Assembly (NCBI GenBank): GCA_027012045.1 | Contig: JALUZI010000225.1 | Location: 1-17,234 of the forward strand | Source of the DNA: Desulfurococcales archaeon | GTDB taxonomy: Archaea; Thermoproteota; Thermoprotei_A; Sulfolobales; Acidilobaceae | Direction of reading: 5' to 3' | DNA length: 17,234 nucleotides | In this document: one piece after another, positions 5,977 to 13,656 of the stretch | Numbering within the stretch: the first letter of the stretch is position 1 | How the letters are laid out: each line of letters starts with the position of its first letter | The notes under the pieces: model-generated | The model's database searches: none | What the model saw: the letters and a program-made list of their open reading frames with translations, nothing else | Told to the model about the DNA's origin: nothing | Program-made: the position numbers and the translations under genes

Positions 5977-6526
5977 TACTACCTCCTCGCCTAGCACTGC
6001 AGAACTCTTCTATCCTCCTCTTCACATCGGCCCATACTTTAGACCTTGACTCTACTGATACCCAAAAAACGATTGCTTTACCAGTGATCAACCGGTGGAG
6101 GCCAGGATATTTCTCCCTGAGCCTTCGGTGGTAAACTATAAGGAAACTCTGCTCCTCATGGGATAAGAGCCTGGATAGCCTAGTTCTAACGCAGGGGAAG
6201 ACTAGCTCCATAGGACCTATCTCGTCTATTACAATGATTTCAGCCTCCACAGTCCTGTCTAGGATGTTGCATAGGAACTTGCCTGCCTCCTCGTAGATCC
6301 CGTATGAGCCTACTCTATACTTCGAGGGGAGGCCTCTTCTGGCCAGCCAAACTGTTTCCCCGGTCTCCAGGTCTTCTACGAGGAAACCGGTCCTCCGCCC
6401 CGACTCTCTTACTTCAGGGGTGTAGAAACCTAGTGGTCGGCATCCCAGGCTCTTGAGGAGATCGGCTGACCTCCTGGCAATCGTGGTCTTCCCCGAGCCG
6501 GGAGGCCCTGATAACGCTATCCTCAA
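5963..6526 (-). CDS. Nucleoside-triphosphatase THEP1 family
   Basis: A 187-residue P-loop NTPase of the THEP1 family; characterised members hydrolyse ATP and GTP and other nucleotides, but their biological role is unknown. Visible: Walker A GPPGSGKTT (7-15), the family block GFYTPEVRESGRRTGFLVED (33-52), Walker B IIVIDEIGPMEL (97-108) with Asp101-Glu102, and HRRLREKYPG near 133-142. Length is typical. The start is TTG at 6524-6526, chosen because the P-loop begins only seven residues in and the TTGA overlaps the TGA stop of the upstream HTH gene by four bases, a classic coupled junction. Downstream it overlaps trm1. Its place in an RNA-modification run hints at an RNA-related role, which is inference only. 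Confidence 0.92.
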   Translation of the reverse strand: MRIALSGPPGSGKTTIARRSADLLKSLGCRPLGFYTPEVRESGRRTGFLVEDLETGETVWLARRGLPSKYRVGSYGIYEEAGKFLCNILDRTVEAEIIVIDEIGPMELVFPCVRTRLSRLLSHEEQSFLIVYHRRLREKYPGLHRLITGKAIVFWVSVESRSKVWADVKRRIEEFCSARRGGSNGSE

Positions 6527-7488
6527 CTCTGACCCTTCTTGTCCTTGCGTAGTTCTTTTCTAATAAACTCGACTAGGTCGCTCGACCTAATGGGCTCGAG
6601 GCCGGCTGCTTCAACGTCCTGCCTCGGGATCTTCGTTGACTGGTATACGTATATAGCCCTGCTTTCAACGACCTTGCTGGCCTTACCCGTGTTCTCTAGT
6701 TTCGCATATATCTTCTTGCTACTCGTCTTCTCGTGCTCCACGACAAACATGATGCGCTCATCCAGCTTTGCCGCGATGTCTATGCTGGACCTCTTTAGGT
6801 GGAACGCGTCTCCGCCGAGTGCTTTCACTTCCCTTATAATCCTCTCCTCATAAACGTTATGGGCCTCCTGTTCTTTCACCTGTTTGCTACTCGGCGGCTT
6901 GAAGAGGTCTATGGGGCTGAGTATGTTGCTCCCGAAGAGTTCTAGGAGCTTCCTGCCTCTCTCAATATTGGGCTCCAGGGACTCCCTCTCATATTCATAT
7001 ATAGTCTTCCTAGACACACCCACATACTCGGCGACATGTCCGAGGCTCATCCCTTTCTCCAGCCTGGCCTCCTTCAGTTTCTCCCCAGATATACTGACGT
7101 GATACCCGTCTTTAGCCGTCTTGACATACACCTGCCCCTTCCCGGACAGAAGTCCCTCCAGGGTGTCCGGCGTGATGGCGTAGGAGTTGTATATTGAGTA
7201 TGCGACAAAGTCAGCTAGCCTATCCCCTCCCCAGCTCTCAGCGATTATAAGTGGCGTTGTCTCAATAGTCGAGGACGCACCTTGTAGCTCGTTGACCTCT
7301 GACTTGGGGAGGCTCGCCAGGTCATCCGTGACTTTGACTAGGATGCTTCTACCTTTGATTTTGGCTATTATATCTATGCTCCGCCTCATATGGCTAGGAG
7401 GGTAGTCTAGAACAGTGACTTCATCCGCATACTTGTAAAGTATGCCTATGGTCCTATAGAACAGTTCTTTAAGCCCCCTCCTAGCCAT
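6523..7488 (-). CDS. Archaeal HTH-type regulator (COG1395-like), nuclease-fold and Cro/C1 HTH
   Basis: A 321-residue protein (322 if the TTG at 7491 is used) resembling the conserved archaeal 'putative HTH-type transcriptional regulatory protein' family. The N-terminal part (about 1-110) contains MRRSIDIIAKIKGRSILVKV, and the C-terminal part (about 215-315) contains RSSIDIAAKLDERIMFVVEH. Both read like restriction-endonuclease-type fold segments with an Asp and strands carrying charged residues, so the protein may contain two related domains. Between them lies a clear Cro/C1 helix-turn-helix (about 137-187: LKEARLEKGMSLGHVAEYVG, then SRKTIYEYERE). ATG 7488 is preferred over TTG 7491. A possible internal promoter, ATATTATAATT at 7537-7547, lies within the 3' end of the UPF0216 gene. 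It overlaps the THEP1 gene by 4 nt. No target can be inferred from the sequence. Confidence 0.85.
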   Translation of the reverse strand: MARRGLKELFYRTIGILYKYADEVTVLDYPPSHMRRSIDIIAKIKGRSILVKVTDDLASLPKSEVNELQGASSTIETTPLIIAESWGGDRLADFVAYSIYNSYAITPDTLEGLLSGKGQVYVKTAKDGYHVSISGEKLKEARLEKGMSLGHVAEYVGVSRKTIYEYERESLEPNIERGRKLLELFGSNILSPIDLFKPPSSKQVKEQEAHNVYEERIIREVKALGGDAFHLKRSSIDIAAKLDERIMFVVEHEKTSSKKIYAKLENTGKASKVVESRAIYVYQSTKIPRQDVEAAGLEPIRSSDLVEFIRKELRKDKKGQS

Positions 7489-7528
7489 CAACGGGCAACA
7501 CCCCTATGTTTTCCTCTAGGACGCATCC

Positions 7529-7972
7529 TCACATGGATATTATAATTGTAAGCAAACTTTTATATAATGAGAGCAACCTAGAGACCTCGCCGTACTCGAG
7601 GACGCTAACCCCCTCAACGCTGAACTCCCCCCGCAGTAACACCTCGACTATCCTCCTGTCCCACCTGTCACCGGCCACGCGGAAAACCTTCTTGCCTCCC
7701 TGATCCACGTACTCTATGATAATCGGAAGCATGGTCCGGGGATAGAGATACCAGGGAACCCTATCGGACAGCTTCTCTATCTCAACAGGGTCGAAGCGGT
7801 GCCTCGTACCGTTCTTAAGCGTTACAAAATAGTCCCTCGTCTCAAGTATGTCTTTGAGGCTCCGCCGCTTTGCTGGAAGGGAAGTGTTGAGGGAGAGTAT
7901 CTCCCTATGGTATTTCCTTATAATAAACTCAGAGCCCCCCGGGGGAGGGCTCTTATCTCCGTGGAACTTCAC
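7529..7972 (-). CDS. UPF0216 (DUF61) family protein
   Basis: A 147-residue protein resembling the archaeal UPF0216/DUF61 family, of unknown function. The recognisable core is LNTSLPAKRRSLKDILE (about 28-44), then a KNGTRHRFDPVEIEKLS stretch (53-69), YPRTMLPIIIEYV (77-89) and GDRWDRRIVEVLLRG (100-114). It is mixed alpha/beta, with no signal peptide or membrane helix. The start is GTG 7970-7972, whose GTGA overlaps the flpA TGA by four bases, the best evidence for this start; no other start codon occurs before the core. Codons 7-14 (KSPPPGGS) are encoded by a strong GC hairpin (7931-7953). Its fixed place behind nop5-flpA suggests an RNA-processing connection, which is inference. Confidence 0.75.
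   Translation of the reverse strand: MKFHGDKSPPPGGSEFIIRKYHREILSLNTSLPAKRRSLKDILETRDYFVTLKNGTRHRFDPVEIEKLSDRVPWYLYPRTMLPIIIEYVDQGGKKVFRVAGDRWDRRIVEVLLRGEFSVEGVSVLEYGEVSRLLSLYKSLLTIIISM
7931..7953 (-). repeat. Inverted repeat (hairpin) in the 5' end of the UPF0216 gene
   Basis: AGAGCCC (7931-7937) and GGGCTCT (7947-7953) are perfect inverted arms, and the inner nine bases are also C then G rich. On the minus-strand mRNA this folds into a stem of about nine, mostly G-C, pairs with a single bulge. It starts 19 nt after the GTG of the UPF0216 gene and just beyond the flpA stop. Confidence 0.7.
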
Positions 7973-8673
7973 TCCCTCTTATACCTTGCGTAGACCATTG
8001 CGTGGTCCTTGTCGAAAGGCTCCAGGTGGACTACATCGATTATTTCGAACCCGCCCTCCTGCAGGGTCTTTATCTCCCTCTTGTAGACCTCGCTAGGCTC
8101 CATTGTAACGTCAACGCTCCTAGCCTTTATCGCTAGTAGCAGGTAACCGTTGTCCTCTAGGAAGAACTTAGCGTTCCTCACCACTATAGCAGCCTGCTCC
8201 GGCTGGGCTATGTCGGCGTAGAGCCCGTTCACACCCTCGACGAGGTGCCTGTATTTCTCGGGGAACCTGGCGTCGCCCAGTATTGGATACAGGTTCTTCC
8301 TCTCCTCGACAACGAGGAGGAACTCTCTCATGACTCTAGGGGCGAACTCGACTCCATAGAGCCTCCCCTCCGGGCCTATTATGTCGCTTATGTGGCTCGG
8401 CGTGGTGCCGCTGGCTGCGCCCAGGTAGAGTATCCTGTCACCCTCCCTGATCGGTAGCTCCTCGATCCCTTTTAATAGGCTGGCCGCTAGCTTCGACCTG
8501 TAAGCGTTCCACTCCCTGTACTCCACGCCGTCTATAACGTGGAGCCTCTCGCCGTAGACCCTGTTGCCGGGGACGAGGTTCTTGGTAGCGAGTCTCTCGC
8601 TACCGTCCTCTAGTTCTATTATGTAAACACCCTTATACTTGGGGTGCTCCTCCACTTTGACCGCTTCTACCAT
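7969..8673 (-). CDS. flpA: Fibrillarin-like rRNA/tRNA 2'-O-methyltransferase
   Basis: The catalytic subunit of the box C/D ribonucleoprotein, which methylates ribose 2'-hydroxyls of rRNA and tRNA at sites chosen by guide RNAs, using S-adenosylmethionine. The 234 residues start with a beta-rich N-terminal domain (1-55, including ATKNLVPGNRVYGE), then WNAYRSKLAASLLKG (55-69), the SAM motif ILYLGAASGTTPSHI (81-95), YGVEFAPR (106-113), the ILGDAR acid loop (131-136), LYADIAQPEQA and LAIKARSVD. All are standard fibrillarin blocks, and length is typical. ATG 8673 has a full ribosome site, AGGAGGTG (8681-8688), that overlaps the end of the upstream nop5 gene, so the pair is translationally linked. 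The stop overlaps the UPF0216 GTG. Confidence 0.97.
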   Translation of the reverse strand: MVEAVKVEEHPKYKGVYIIELEDGSERLATKNLVPGNRVYGERLHVIDGVEYREWNAYRSKLAASLLKGIEELPIREGDRILYLGAASGTTPSHISDIIGPEGRLYGVEFAPRVMREFLLVVEERKNLYPILGDARFPEKYRHLVEGVNGLYADIAQPEQAAIVVRNAKFFLEDNGYLLLAIKARSVDVTMEPSEVYKREIKTLQEGGFEIIDVVHLEPFDKDHAMVYARYKRE

Positions 8674-8679
8674 TCAGAC

Positions 8680-9954
8680 TCACCTCCTACCTCCTTTTCT
8701 CCCCTTCTTCCTTCTACCTTTACCACGGCCTTTCCTCGGCCTCCTAGGGGGTCTCTGGGGCTGAGGCTTCTCCTCTTTCTTACGTGCAGGCGGCTTCGCG
8801 TATATGGTCTTTATCTCCTCTATCCTCTTCCTGAGCTCCTCGTTTAGCTTGTCTCCAACGAACCTTCCGGTGAAAGCGTCTATTTTAGCGGCTATAGCGA
8901 GCTTTGAGGCTAGGGCCCTCGCTATTTTACCCCTCTGCCACCTGGGGCTCTTGTGTATGTCGGGGTACTGGAATATTATACCGTGCTTCGGGGGTCTGCC
9001 ACCTGTTCTCAGGGCTCTGAACAGGGCTTTCTCTGCTCCGAGTACTTGTATAGTGCTTGCAGGCATCCTTGCTAGCCTGTCGAGGGATCCTGCTAGGCTT
9101 ATCAGCCTGGCTCCCAGTAGTGGTCCTACTAGGGCGGTTATGTTCGGGGCGACTTCCTTCATTACAGTTGATATGTACCCTGCTAGGCTGTTCCTGAGCT
9201 GGTATAGCTCGTATGTGATCCTAGCCAGGGTTTGGATGGCGTCTATGTCGAACTCTGACAGGTCTGCTCCAATGCTCTTCTTGGCTGCCTCGGCTATCTT
9301 GGCGGCCTCACCCTTGTTGAACCCTAGCTTCACGAGGTTGTCCACGGTGATGTTGTCCCTGGAGCCTAGCTGGGACACTATCCTCACGTACTTCTCATGG
9401 TCCTCCACGAGGTCGTCTAGCTCTGGGAAGTGTATGGAGTACCACTCCCTGAGCCTTGCTACGAACAGGTTTATGGTCTTGTCTATATCGTCGGTGGCTC
9501 TTATAGCCTGGGCTGCTAGGAGGTCCCTCTTCTGCGCGTGGCTCCTCAGCTTCCTCCTAGTGTACTCCATTGTGGCTTTGTGCATGAAGTCCATGACTTC
9601 CTCTAGTGAGCCTTTGAACCCGGTCTCTATTGCGAGGTCGAATAGTTTGGACCTGGCATTGACTAGTACATCGTCGCCCTCGGCGTACTCGGCTTCTAAG
9701 CCTGTCCTGTTGATCTTCGGTACTAGTGATTCGTCTTCAACGTAAACCTTCTCTACCCCCTTCTCCTTCAACTCTTCTATGAGGCGTTGGAGGACTGGTG
9801 TAAGCTCTCCTTCCTCCAGCTGTAGGGCTATGTGTACTGCTTCGTCGATATCATTTGGGGGGTGACTGTAGGCTATGAGCCCCCCATCACTGGAGAACGC
9901 GTAGCTCCCCAGCACCGAGTCAAGTATGTATGCCTCCAATTCTCCGATCACCAC
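8680..9954 (-). CDS. nop5: Nop5 (Nop56/58-like) box C/D RNP scaffold
   Basis: A 424-residue Nop5, the scaffold that links fibrillarin to the L7Ae-bound guide RNA in the C/D methylation complex. Seen in order: an N-terminal fibrillarin-binding domain (about 1-120), a long helical coiled-coil region (about 125-270, including REWYSIHFPELDDLVEDHEK), and the NOP domain signature (about 275-375) with APNITALVGPLLGARLI and GAEKALFRALRTGGRPPKHG, which contacts RNA. Residues 386-424 form a Lys/Arg/Gly/Pro tail, typical in kind for the family. A stop codon lies directly before the tandem GTG codons (9954, 9951), so the start must be one of these. A TATA-like TTTATAATATT (9970-9980) about 21 bp away suggests a leaderless mRNA. 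It is the first gene of the minus-strand run. Confidence 0.96.
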   Translation of the reverse strand: MVIGELEAYILDSVLGSYAFSSDGGLIAYSHPPNDIDEAVHIALQLEEGELTPVLQRLIEELKEKGVEKVYVEDESLVPKINRTGLEAEYAEGDDVLVNARSKLFDLAIETGFKGSLEEVMDFMHKATMEYTRRKLRSHAQKRDLLAAQAIRATDDIDKTINLFVARLREWYSIHFPELDDLVEDHEKYVRIVSQLGSRDNITVDNLVKLGFNKGEAAKIAEAAKKSIGADLSEFDIDAIQTLARITYELYQLRNSLAGYISTVMKEVAPNITALVGPLLGARLISLAGSLDRLARMPASTIQVLGAEKALFRALRTGGRPPKHGIIFQYPDIHKSPRWQRGKIARALASKLAIAAKIDAFTGRFVGDKLNEELRKRIEEIKTIYAKPPARKKEEKPQPQRPPRRPRKGRGKGRRKKGRKGGRR

Positions 9955-10073
9955 TCACGCTTTACTGTAATATTATAAATGACCGGGGGACTATAAAATA
10001 ATAGGCCGCCCGAGGGTTCCAAACTTAAATACCCCCGGGCACACATGTTTCCCCGTAGAGGAGGTGTACTAGA
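9955..10073. promoter_or_regulatory. Divergent promoter region, nop5 / rps30e
   Basis: For nop5 (minus), ATTTATAATATT (9970-9981) is about 21 bp from the GTG; a second AT box at 9991-10002 also reads well on this strand. For rps30e (plus), AACTTAAATACC (10022-10033) puts a start site near 10052. The ribosome site GAGGAGGTG (10058-10066) is 7 nt before the TTG at 10074. Divergent transcription couples ribosome and ribosome-modification genes here; no operator could be identified. Confidence 0.55.
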
Positions 10074-10244
10074 TTGCCAAGCCACGGCTCGCTGACTAAG
10101 GCAGGTAGGGTTAGAGAGCTAACGCCCAAGATAGAGCCTAAGCCTAAGAAGAACAAGCCTCCCCGCATAAGGAACAGGCTCAAATACACCATAAGGGTGC
10201 TACAGGCATCCGCACAGCAGGGGAGGAGGCGCAGAAGGTTCTAA
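10074..10244 (+). CDS. rps30e: 30S ribosomal protein S30e
   Basis: A 56-residue, strongly basic protein beginning MPSHGSLTKAGRVRELTPKI and continuing with KPKKNKPPRIRNRLKYTIRV, which matches the archaeal/eukaryotic S30e family, a small-subunit ribosomal protein. The C-terminus is GRRRRRF. Length is typical for archaeal S30e. The start is TTG at 10074-10076, fixed by the family's invariant PSHGSLTKAG N-terminus and by an excellent ribosome site, GAGGAGGTG, 7 nt upstream. Small size and the TTG start make it easy to miss. It is divergent from nop5 and stands alone, with 111 bp before gatD. Confidence 0.95.
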   Translation: MPSHGSLTKAGRVRELTPKIEPKPKKNKPPRIRNRLKYTIRVLQASAQQGRRRRRF

Positions 10245-10355
10245 CACCCCTGGAATACTTGGTCATAACCTACAACTATTTTACTTGTATCTAGTTAAAA
10301 TACCTGGAAGCTCAACCTCTTTTAACTTGATACACGTATTTGACCTAGCCTGGCT
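10245..10355 (+). promoter_or_regulatory. rps30e-gatD gap with candidate gatD TATA boxes
   Basis: A short T run (10279-10282) after rps30e could end its transcript. Two TATA candidates follow: AGTTAAAATACC (10292-10303) and CTTTTAACTTG (10319-10329). The second would start transcription just before the gatD GTG, with little or no leader. No ribosome site or RNA gene is visible. Confidence 0.4.
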
Positions 10356-11735
10356 GTGGTAGGTGTGCAATTCTTGGAGGAGACAGAGTACCGTGGGGTT
10401 GTCGCGGAGAAACTGAGGGAGGCAGGAGCCTCTATAGGAAGCATTGTGAAGGTAAAGAGAAGTGACGGCCTAACCGTTGAGGGGCGAGTCCTCCCTAGAT
10501 ACATGATGTCCTCTCCCGACGTGCTTGTATTAAAGTTGAAGAACGGTTACAACATAGGGGTCAGGATCGACGATAACACCGTGATAGAAAGCTTGGGTAT
10601 AGAAGAGCCGGGAGGCCCTGTCGGGGCACCCGCCCCCCTAGCAGAGTATGGCGAGGCAACCGGGAAGCACAAGGTGTACATAATTGGTACCGGAGGAACC
10701 ATTGCGAGTAGAATAGACTACAGGACAGGAGCGGTTTACCCGTACATAAGCACTGAGGAACTATTGCAAGCAGTCCCAGAGCTCACCCAGATAGCGGACA
10801 TCGAAGTCCTCGAGTTATACAATATCTTCAGCGAAGACATGACGCCCAGCCACTGGAGGAGAATAGCCGAGAAAGCCGCTGAGCTATACGCCCAGGGCGC
10901 AGAGGGAGTCGTAATAGCACACGGGACAGACACAATGGGCTACACCGCGGCCGCGCTGGCCTTCGCTTTCAGGGAGACTCTCCCCGGCCCCCTAGTCCTA
11001 ACAGGGAGCCAGAGGAGCAGTGATAGGCCGAGCAGCGACTCCGCTTTCAATATTATATCTTCGGTCCTCGTGGCGGCTGAGAGCAGTATAAGGGAGAGCA
11101 TGGTGGTCATGCATGGTGTTACAGGGGACGAGTACGCCCTAGCACATAGAGGCGTAAGGATAAGAAAGATGCATACAAGCAGGAGAGACGCGTTCCAATC
11201 GATAAACGCCATGCCGCTCCTCAAAATATTCCCGGAGAAACATCTGATGGAGCCTATCGGCAGACCATTGTTCGAGAAGCCCTTCAACGGCGAAATAGAC
11301 CTACGCCCAGATTTCTCGGATCGTATAGGGTTCATCAAGCATTACCCTGGAATGACAGGGGACCTCATAGACATGCTGGTCGACAGGGGTTACAAGGGAA
11401 TAGTTATAGAGGGAACAGGCTTCGGGCACGTCTCTAACGCAGCGATAAAAAGCATAGAGAGAGCGGTTGACAGCGGGATACCTGTGGTAGCGGCCAGCCA
11501 ATGCCTGTTCGGCCGGGTTAACCTTAATGTCTACTCTACTGGCCGTAGAATGCTTAAGGCCGGGGTTATACCGGCGGAGGACATGCTGCCCGAGACGGCC
11601 TACGTTAAGCTTTCCTGGCTAGTGGGACAGGGCTTGGAGTATCGTGAGATCAAAAAGGTCTTCACTAACAGCCTCGTCGGAGAGGTGAGTGACAGGGTTA
11701 CACTTAGGAGTTACCCGAGGTGGTATCATGGCTGA
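10356..11735 (+). CDS. gatD: Glutamyl-tRNA(Gln) amidotransferase subunit D
   Basis: GatD is the asparaginase-like subunit of the archaea-specific GatDE enzyme. It releases ammonia from an amide donor for conversion of Glu-tRNA(Gln) to Gln-tRNA(Gln). The 459 residues have an N-terminal barrel domain (about 1-85), then the asparaginase domain: IIGTGGTIASRIDYRTGAV (109-127) with the first catalytic Thr, VIAHGTDTMGYTAAAL (about 186-201) with the Thr-Asp pair, LTGSQRSSDRPSSD, and RGVRIRKMHTSRRDAF with the expected Lys. A C-terminal SQCLFGRVNLNVYSTGR block follows. All catalytic positions known for the family appear present. The start is GTG 10356 or GTG 10365. The stop overlaps the gatE start by 8 nt, so the two subunits are cotranslated. 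Confidence 0.96.
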   Translation: MVGVQFLEETEYRGVVAEKLREAGASIGSIVKVKRSDGLTVEGRVLPRYMMSSPDVLVLKLKNGYNIGVRIDDNTVIESLGIEEPGGPVGAPAPLAEYGEATGKHKVYIIGTGGTIASRIDYRTGAVYPYISTEELLQAVPELTQIADIEVLELYNIFSEDMTPSHWRRIAEKAAELYAQGAEGVVIAHGTDTMGYTAAALAFAFRETLPGPLVLTGSQRSSDRPSSDSAFNIISSVLVAAESSIRESMVVMHGVTGDEYALAHRGVRIRKMHTSRRDAFQSINAMPLLKIFPEKHLMEPIGRPLFEKPFNGEIDLRPDFSDRIGFIKHYPGMTGDLIDMLVDRGYKGIVIEGTGFGHVSNAAIKSIERAVDSGIPVVAASQCLFGRVNLNVYSTGRRMLKAGVIPAEDMLPETAYVKLSWLVGQGLEYREIKKVFTNSLVGEVSDRVTLRSYPRWYHG

Positions 11736-13656
11736 AAAACTGGATTACCGGGAACTCGGGCTTAAGGTCGGACTAGAAATACACCAGCAACTGGCGACCA
11801 GACACAAACTGTTCTGCGGCTGTCCAGCCGACCTAGCCCCCGAGGACGAGGAAGAGGACGAGTTCACTAGGAGGCTAAGGCCTACTAGGAGCGAGCTCGG
11901 CGAAATAGATCCCGCGGCGCTCTTCGAGTGGAGGAAAGGGAGAAGATACCATTACAAGGCCCCAGTAGAGCACTCCTGCCTCGTCGAGGCAGACGAGGAG
12001 CCTCCTCACCCCTTGAACAGGGAGGCTCTCCTAGTCACACTAGGATTCGCAATGGCCCTAGGCTCTAAACCCGTGGACGAAGTCTACACTATGAGGAAGA
12101 TCGTGATAGACGGCAGCAACACGAGCGGCTTCCAGAGAACATCGCTCATAGCACTAGGAGGCAGCATACTGGTAGAGGGGAAGAGGATTGGTATTCAAAC
12201 AGTCGTCCTGGAGGAGGACGCATCTAGGAAACTAGGGGAGGAGGGAGTCACAACTAAATACAGGCTGGACAGACTAGGCATACCGCTAATAGAGGTCTCA
12301 ACCGCTCCTGACATCGAGTCCCCGGAGGAAGCCAAGAACGCCGCCTACCACCTAGGACTACTCTTCAGGCTGACAGGAAAGGTTCGCAGAGGAATCGGTA
12401 CCATCAGGCAGGATATCAATGTGAGCATACGCGGAGGCGCGGTCACGGAGATAAAGGGAGTCCAGACACTCGAGCTCATACCGAAAGCCGTGGAAATGGA
12501 GGCCCTCCGCCAGCACAGGCTCCTACAGCTAAGGGAGATCCTCCGGGAAAAGGGGCTTTCCCCGGGCGATATAACCCTAGACATCCGGGACCTGACACCA
12601 GTGCTCCAAGGCACGAAGAGCAAGATAATCCGGAGAGTCCTGAAGAAAGGAGGAAAAGTCCTTGGAGTTCCTCTGAGAGGCATGAAAGGAGTACCCGGCT
12701 ACCAGCTAGTCCCTGGGAGGAGATTCGGGACAGAGCTAGCCGACTACGCGAGGTTCTGGGCAGGAGTAGGAGGTCTCTTCCACAGCGACGAACTACCAAA
12801 CTACGGGATAACCAGCAGTGAAGTAGAGGAGATATACAGCCGCCTCGGCCTCGACCCCTCGAAGGACGCTTTTATACTCGTAGCAGACGAGGAGGAGAAA
12901 GCTAGGAAAGCACTGTCCGCCGTGGTCGAGAGGATAAAACAGGCCTTCCAAGGAGTCCCAGAGGAAACCAGGCAGTGCCTCCCAGATGGAACCACCAGAT
13001 TCCTCCGGCCCAGGCCCGGCAGCGCGAGAATGTACCCGGAGACGGACATACCGCCAACCCCCGTCACAAGAGAGTTGTTAGAAGAAGCTGAGAAATACAA
13101 GCCGGAGGACCCGGAGGTACTCGTAAAGAATCTCTCAGAGAAATACGGTCTCAACAAACAGCTAGCGCTACAGCTAGTCAGATCCCCCCATCTAGACGAT
13201 TTCATAGATGCTGCGGAGAAATACAAGGGGAAACTGAGCCCTACATGGATAGCCAGCGTCTACACCAACCTCATCCCAATGCTTAGAAGTGAAGGAGTAA
13301 ATGTTGACGCGGTTAGTAATGAGAAAATAGAAGAGCTTCTAGACTCGATATCAAGGGGAGAACTCGGGAAAGAAGCGGCCGAGGATGTGCTGAGGAAGCT
13401 AGCAGAGGAGCCCGGCAAGAAGATCAGTGAAATAGCGGAGGAACTGGGTCTACTAGGGTTAAAAGAGGATGATGTAAGGGAACTAACCAGGAAGATCATA
13501 GAGGAGAACTCGAGAACAGTACTAGAGAAGAAAGAAAGGGCGTTCGGCCTAGTAATGGGTAGAGTAATGAGCAAGGTAAGAGGAAGATTCGACGGAAAAA
13601 GAACAGCGGAAATCGTTAGGGAAGAGCTGAAGCGTTACCTAGAGGAGAAAGGTTAA
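11728..13656 (+). CDS. gatE: Glutamyl-tRNA(Gln) amidotransferase subunit E
   Basis: GatE binds and phosphorylates Glu-tRNA(Gln), receiving ammonia from GatD. Its presence implies that this organism makes Gln-tRNA indirectly. The 642 residues contain the GatB-like cradle (about 1-280: GLEIHQQLATRHKLFCGCP at 15-33, DEEPPHPLN at 89-97, IDGSNTSGFQRT at 127-138, EEDASRKLGEE at 162-172, IRQDINVSIRGG at 226-237), an AspRS-like insertion typical of GatE (about 285-425), then a helical domain and a YqeY-like tail (about 500-642) ending RFDGKRTAEIVREEL. I chose ATG 11728, with CGAGGTGG just upstream, because the family starts a few residues before LGLKVGLEIHQQ. An in-frame ATG at 11689 lies deep inside gatD. 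Length is normal. Confidence 0.96.
   Translation: MAEKLDYRELGLKVGLEIHQQLATRHKLFCGCPADLAPEDEEEDEFTRRLRPTRSELGEIDPAALFEWRKGRRYHYKAPVEHSCLVEADEEPPHPLNREALLVTLGFAMALGSKPVDEVYTMRKIVIDGSNTSGFQRTSLIALGGSILVEGKRIGIQTVVLEEDASRKLGEEGVTTKYRLDRLGIPLIEVSTAPDIESPEEAKNAAYHLGLLFRLTGKVRRGIGTIRQDINVSIRGGAVTEIKGVQTLELIPKAVEMEALRQHRLLQLREILREKGLSPGDITLDIRDLTPVLQGTKSKIIRRVLKKGGKVLGVPLRGMKGVPGYQLVPGRRFGTELADYARFWAGVGGLFHSDELPNYGITSSEVEEIYSRLGLDPSKDAFILVADEEEKARKALSAVVERIKQAFQGVPEETRQCLPDGTTRFLRPRPGSARMYPETDIPPTPVTRELLEEAEKYKPEDPEVLVKNLSEKYGLNKQLALQLVRSPHLDDFIDAAEKYKGKLSPTWIASVYTNLIPMLRSEGVNVDAVSNEKIEELLDSISRGELGKEAAEDVLRKLAEEPGKKISEIAEELGLLGLKEDDVRELTRKIIEENSRTVLEKKERAFGLVMGRVMSKVRGRFDGKRTAEIVREELKRYLEEKG

Noticed and set aside
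8804..9745. A 313-residue open frame on the plus strand opposite nop5
   Set aside because: It is rich in Ser/Leu with no family pattern, and lies wholly antisense to the unmistakable Nop5 coding sequence; a GC-biased shadow frame.
10008..10040. GCCCG ... CGGGC inverted arms in the rps30e promoter
   Set aside because: Only 5 bp arms about 23 bp apart in GC-rich sequence, spanning the TATA box; probably chance.
11689..11727. Upstream ATG extending GatE by 13 residues
   Set aside because: It lies far inside gatD, and the family N-terminus and ribosome site fit ATG 11728.
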